From assembly GCA_902552185.1 (NCBI GenBank), contig CACDFZ010000001.1:1-64000 (forward strand): a DNA stretch of 64,000 bases. Reading direction: 5' to 3'. The first letter of the stretch is position 1. Every line of letters begins with the position of its first letter. Made by a program: the position numbers and the translations under genes. Shown piece after piece: positions 63,569-64,000 of this stretch. The notes below the pieces were generated by a model. The model saw only the letters and a list, made by a program, of their open reading frames with translations, searched no databases and had not been told where the DNA came from. This DNA comes from an uncultured Pelagibacteraceae bacterium (GTDB lineage: Bacteria; Pseudomonadota; Alphaproteobacteria; Pelagibacterales; Pelagibacteraceae).

Positions 63569-64000
63569 CTAAATTCATCACAGTCTTTTTTGATTAGATA
63601 TCTAAAAGTTATTTCACCAAGTTTTGTTTTTTTAAAACAACTTGCATTGAAAGTTAATGCTAGTAAATCTTCTAGTCCATTACCAACTACAATTATTTTG
63701 TTTATTTGATTTATTTGTAATTTTTTTACAAAAAAACTTTTATAATTGTTATAATACTTTGTATCTTTCAAAGGATAACTCACTGTAGGATGATACCATT
63801 GGTTGGGGGAATAATCATTGATGTTCAAAACTGCTGGAATAAACAAATAATCAGTAATTACAGAGAACTTTCCCTTTTCATCTTTAAGAAGATCAATAGA
63901 TTCTAAAATTATTTCAATTTCTTTATTTGGTTCTTTACTAAAAGTTTTTGTAATCCATTTTAGACCTTTTAGCTTAGTATGTATTATATTTGCGTCTACA
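63565..64000 (-). CDS. C-terminal part of a protein extending beyond the window; possible membrane glycosyltransferase
   Basis: The frame is open past the track's alternative TTG start (63846) to the window edge: ...VDANIIHTKLKGLKWITKTFSKEPNKEIEIILESIDLLKDEKGKFSVITDYLFIPAVLN...; upstream part missing. Confidence 0.6.
   Translation of the reverse strand, partial: VDANIIHTKLKGLKWITKTFSKEPNKEIEIILESIDLLKDEKGKFSVITDYLFIPAVLNINDYSPNQWYHPTVSYPLKDTKYYNNYKSFFVKKLQINQINKIIVVGNGLEDLLALTFNASCFKKTKLGEITFRYLIKKDCDEFR

Overview
This 64 kb window looks like a streamlined, very AT-rich alphaproteobacterial chromosome segment. Gene content and style strongly suggest a SAR11/Pelagibacter-like organism (inference, no search was run). 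It is almost wholly housekeeping: gltBD, uppP, a homodimeric-type aceE plus aceF, a TAXI-TRAP transporter, an Suv3-like helicase, fdxA, carD, dsbB, coq7, argH, lysA, tyrC/hisC, metXW, rplU/rpmA/obg, proBA, nadD, rsfS, ctpA, rppH, atpHAGDC, priA, sucCDAB-lpd, and surface-glycan genes at the right edge. There are two tRNAs (Arg-ACG, Leu-CAA), both on the minus strand. I found no mobile elements, CRISPR arrays, rRNA or phage genes. Items worth a second look: (1) a short independent transcription unit with its own promoter-like box, Shine-Dalgarno and terminator, encoding a 21-aa almost pure Lys/Arg peptide; (2) a lipoyl domain fused to the N-terminus of the PDH E1 subunit; (3) a SAM-II riboswitch before metX with a readable terminator/antiterminator switch; (4) a sucD reading frame broken at a G9 tract; (5) a 25-aa hydrophobic ORF directly after the CCA end of tRNA-Arg; (6) several other small ORFs missing from the ORF track; (7) an unassigned protein with two HTH-like segments. 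No clear multi-gene novel system is visible.
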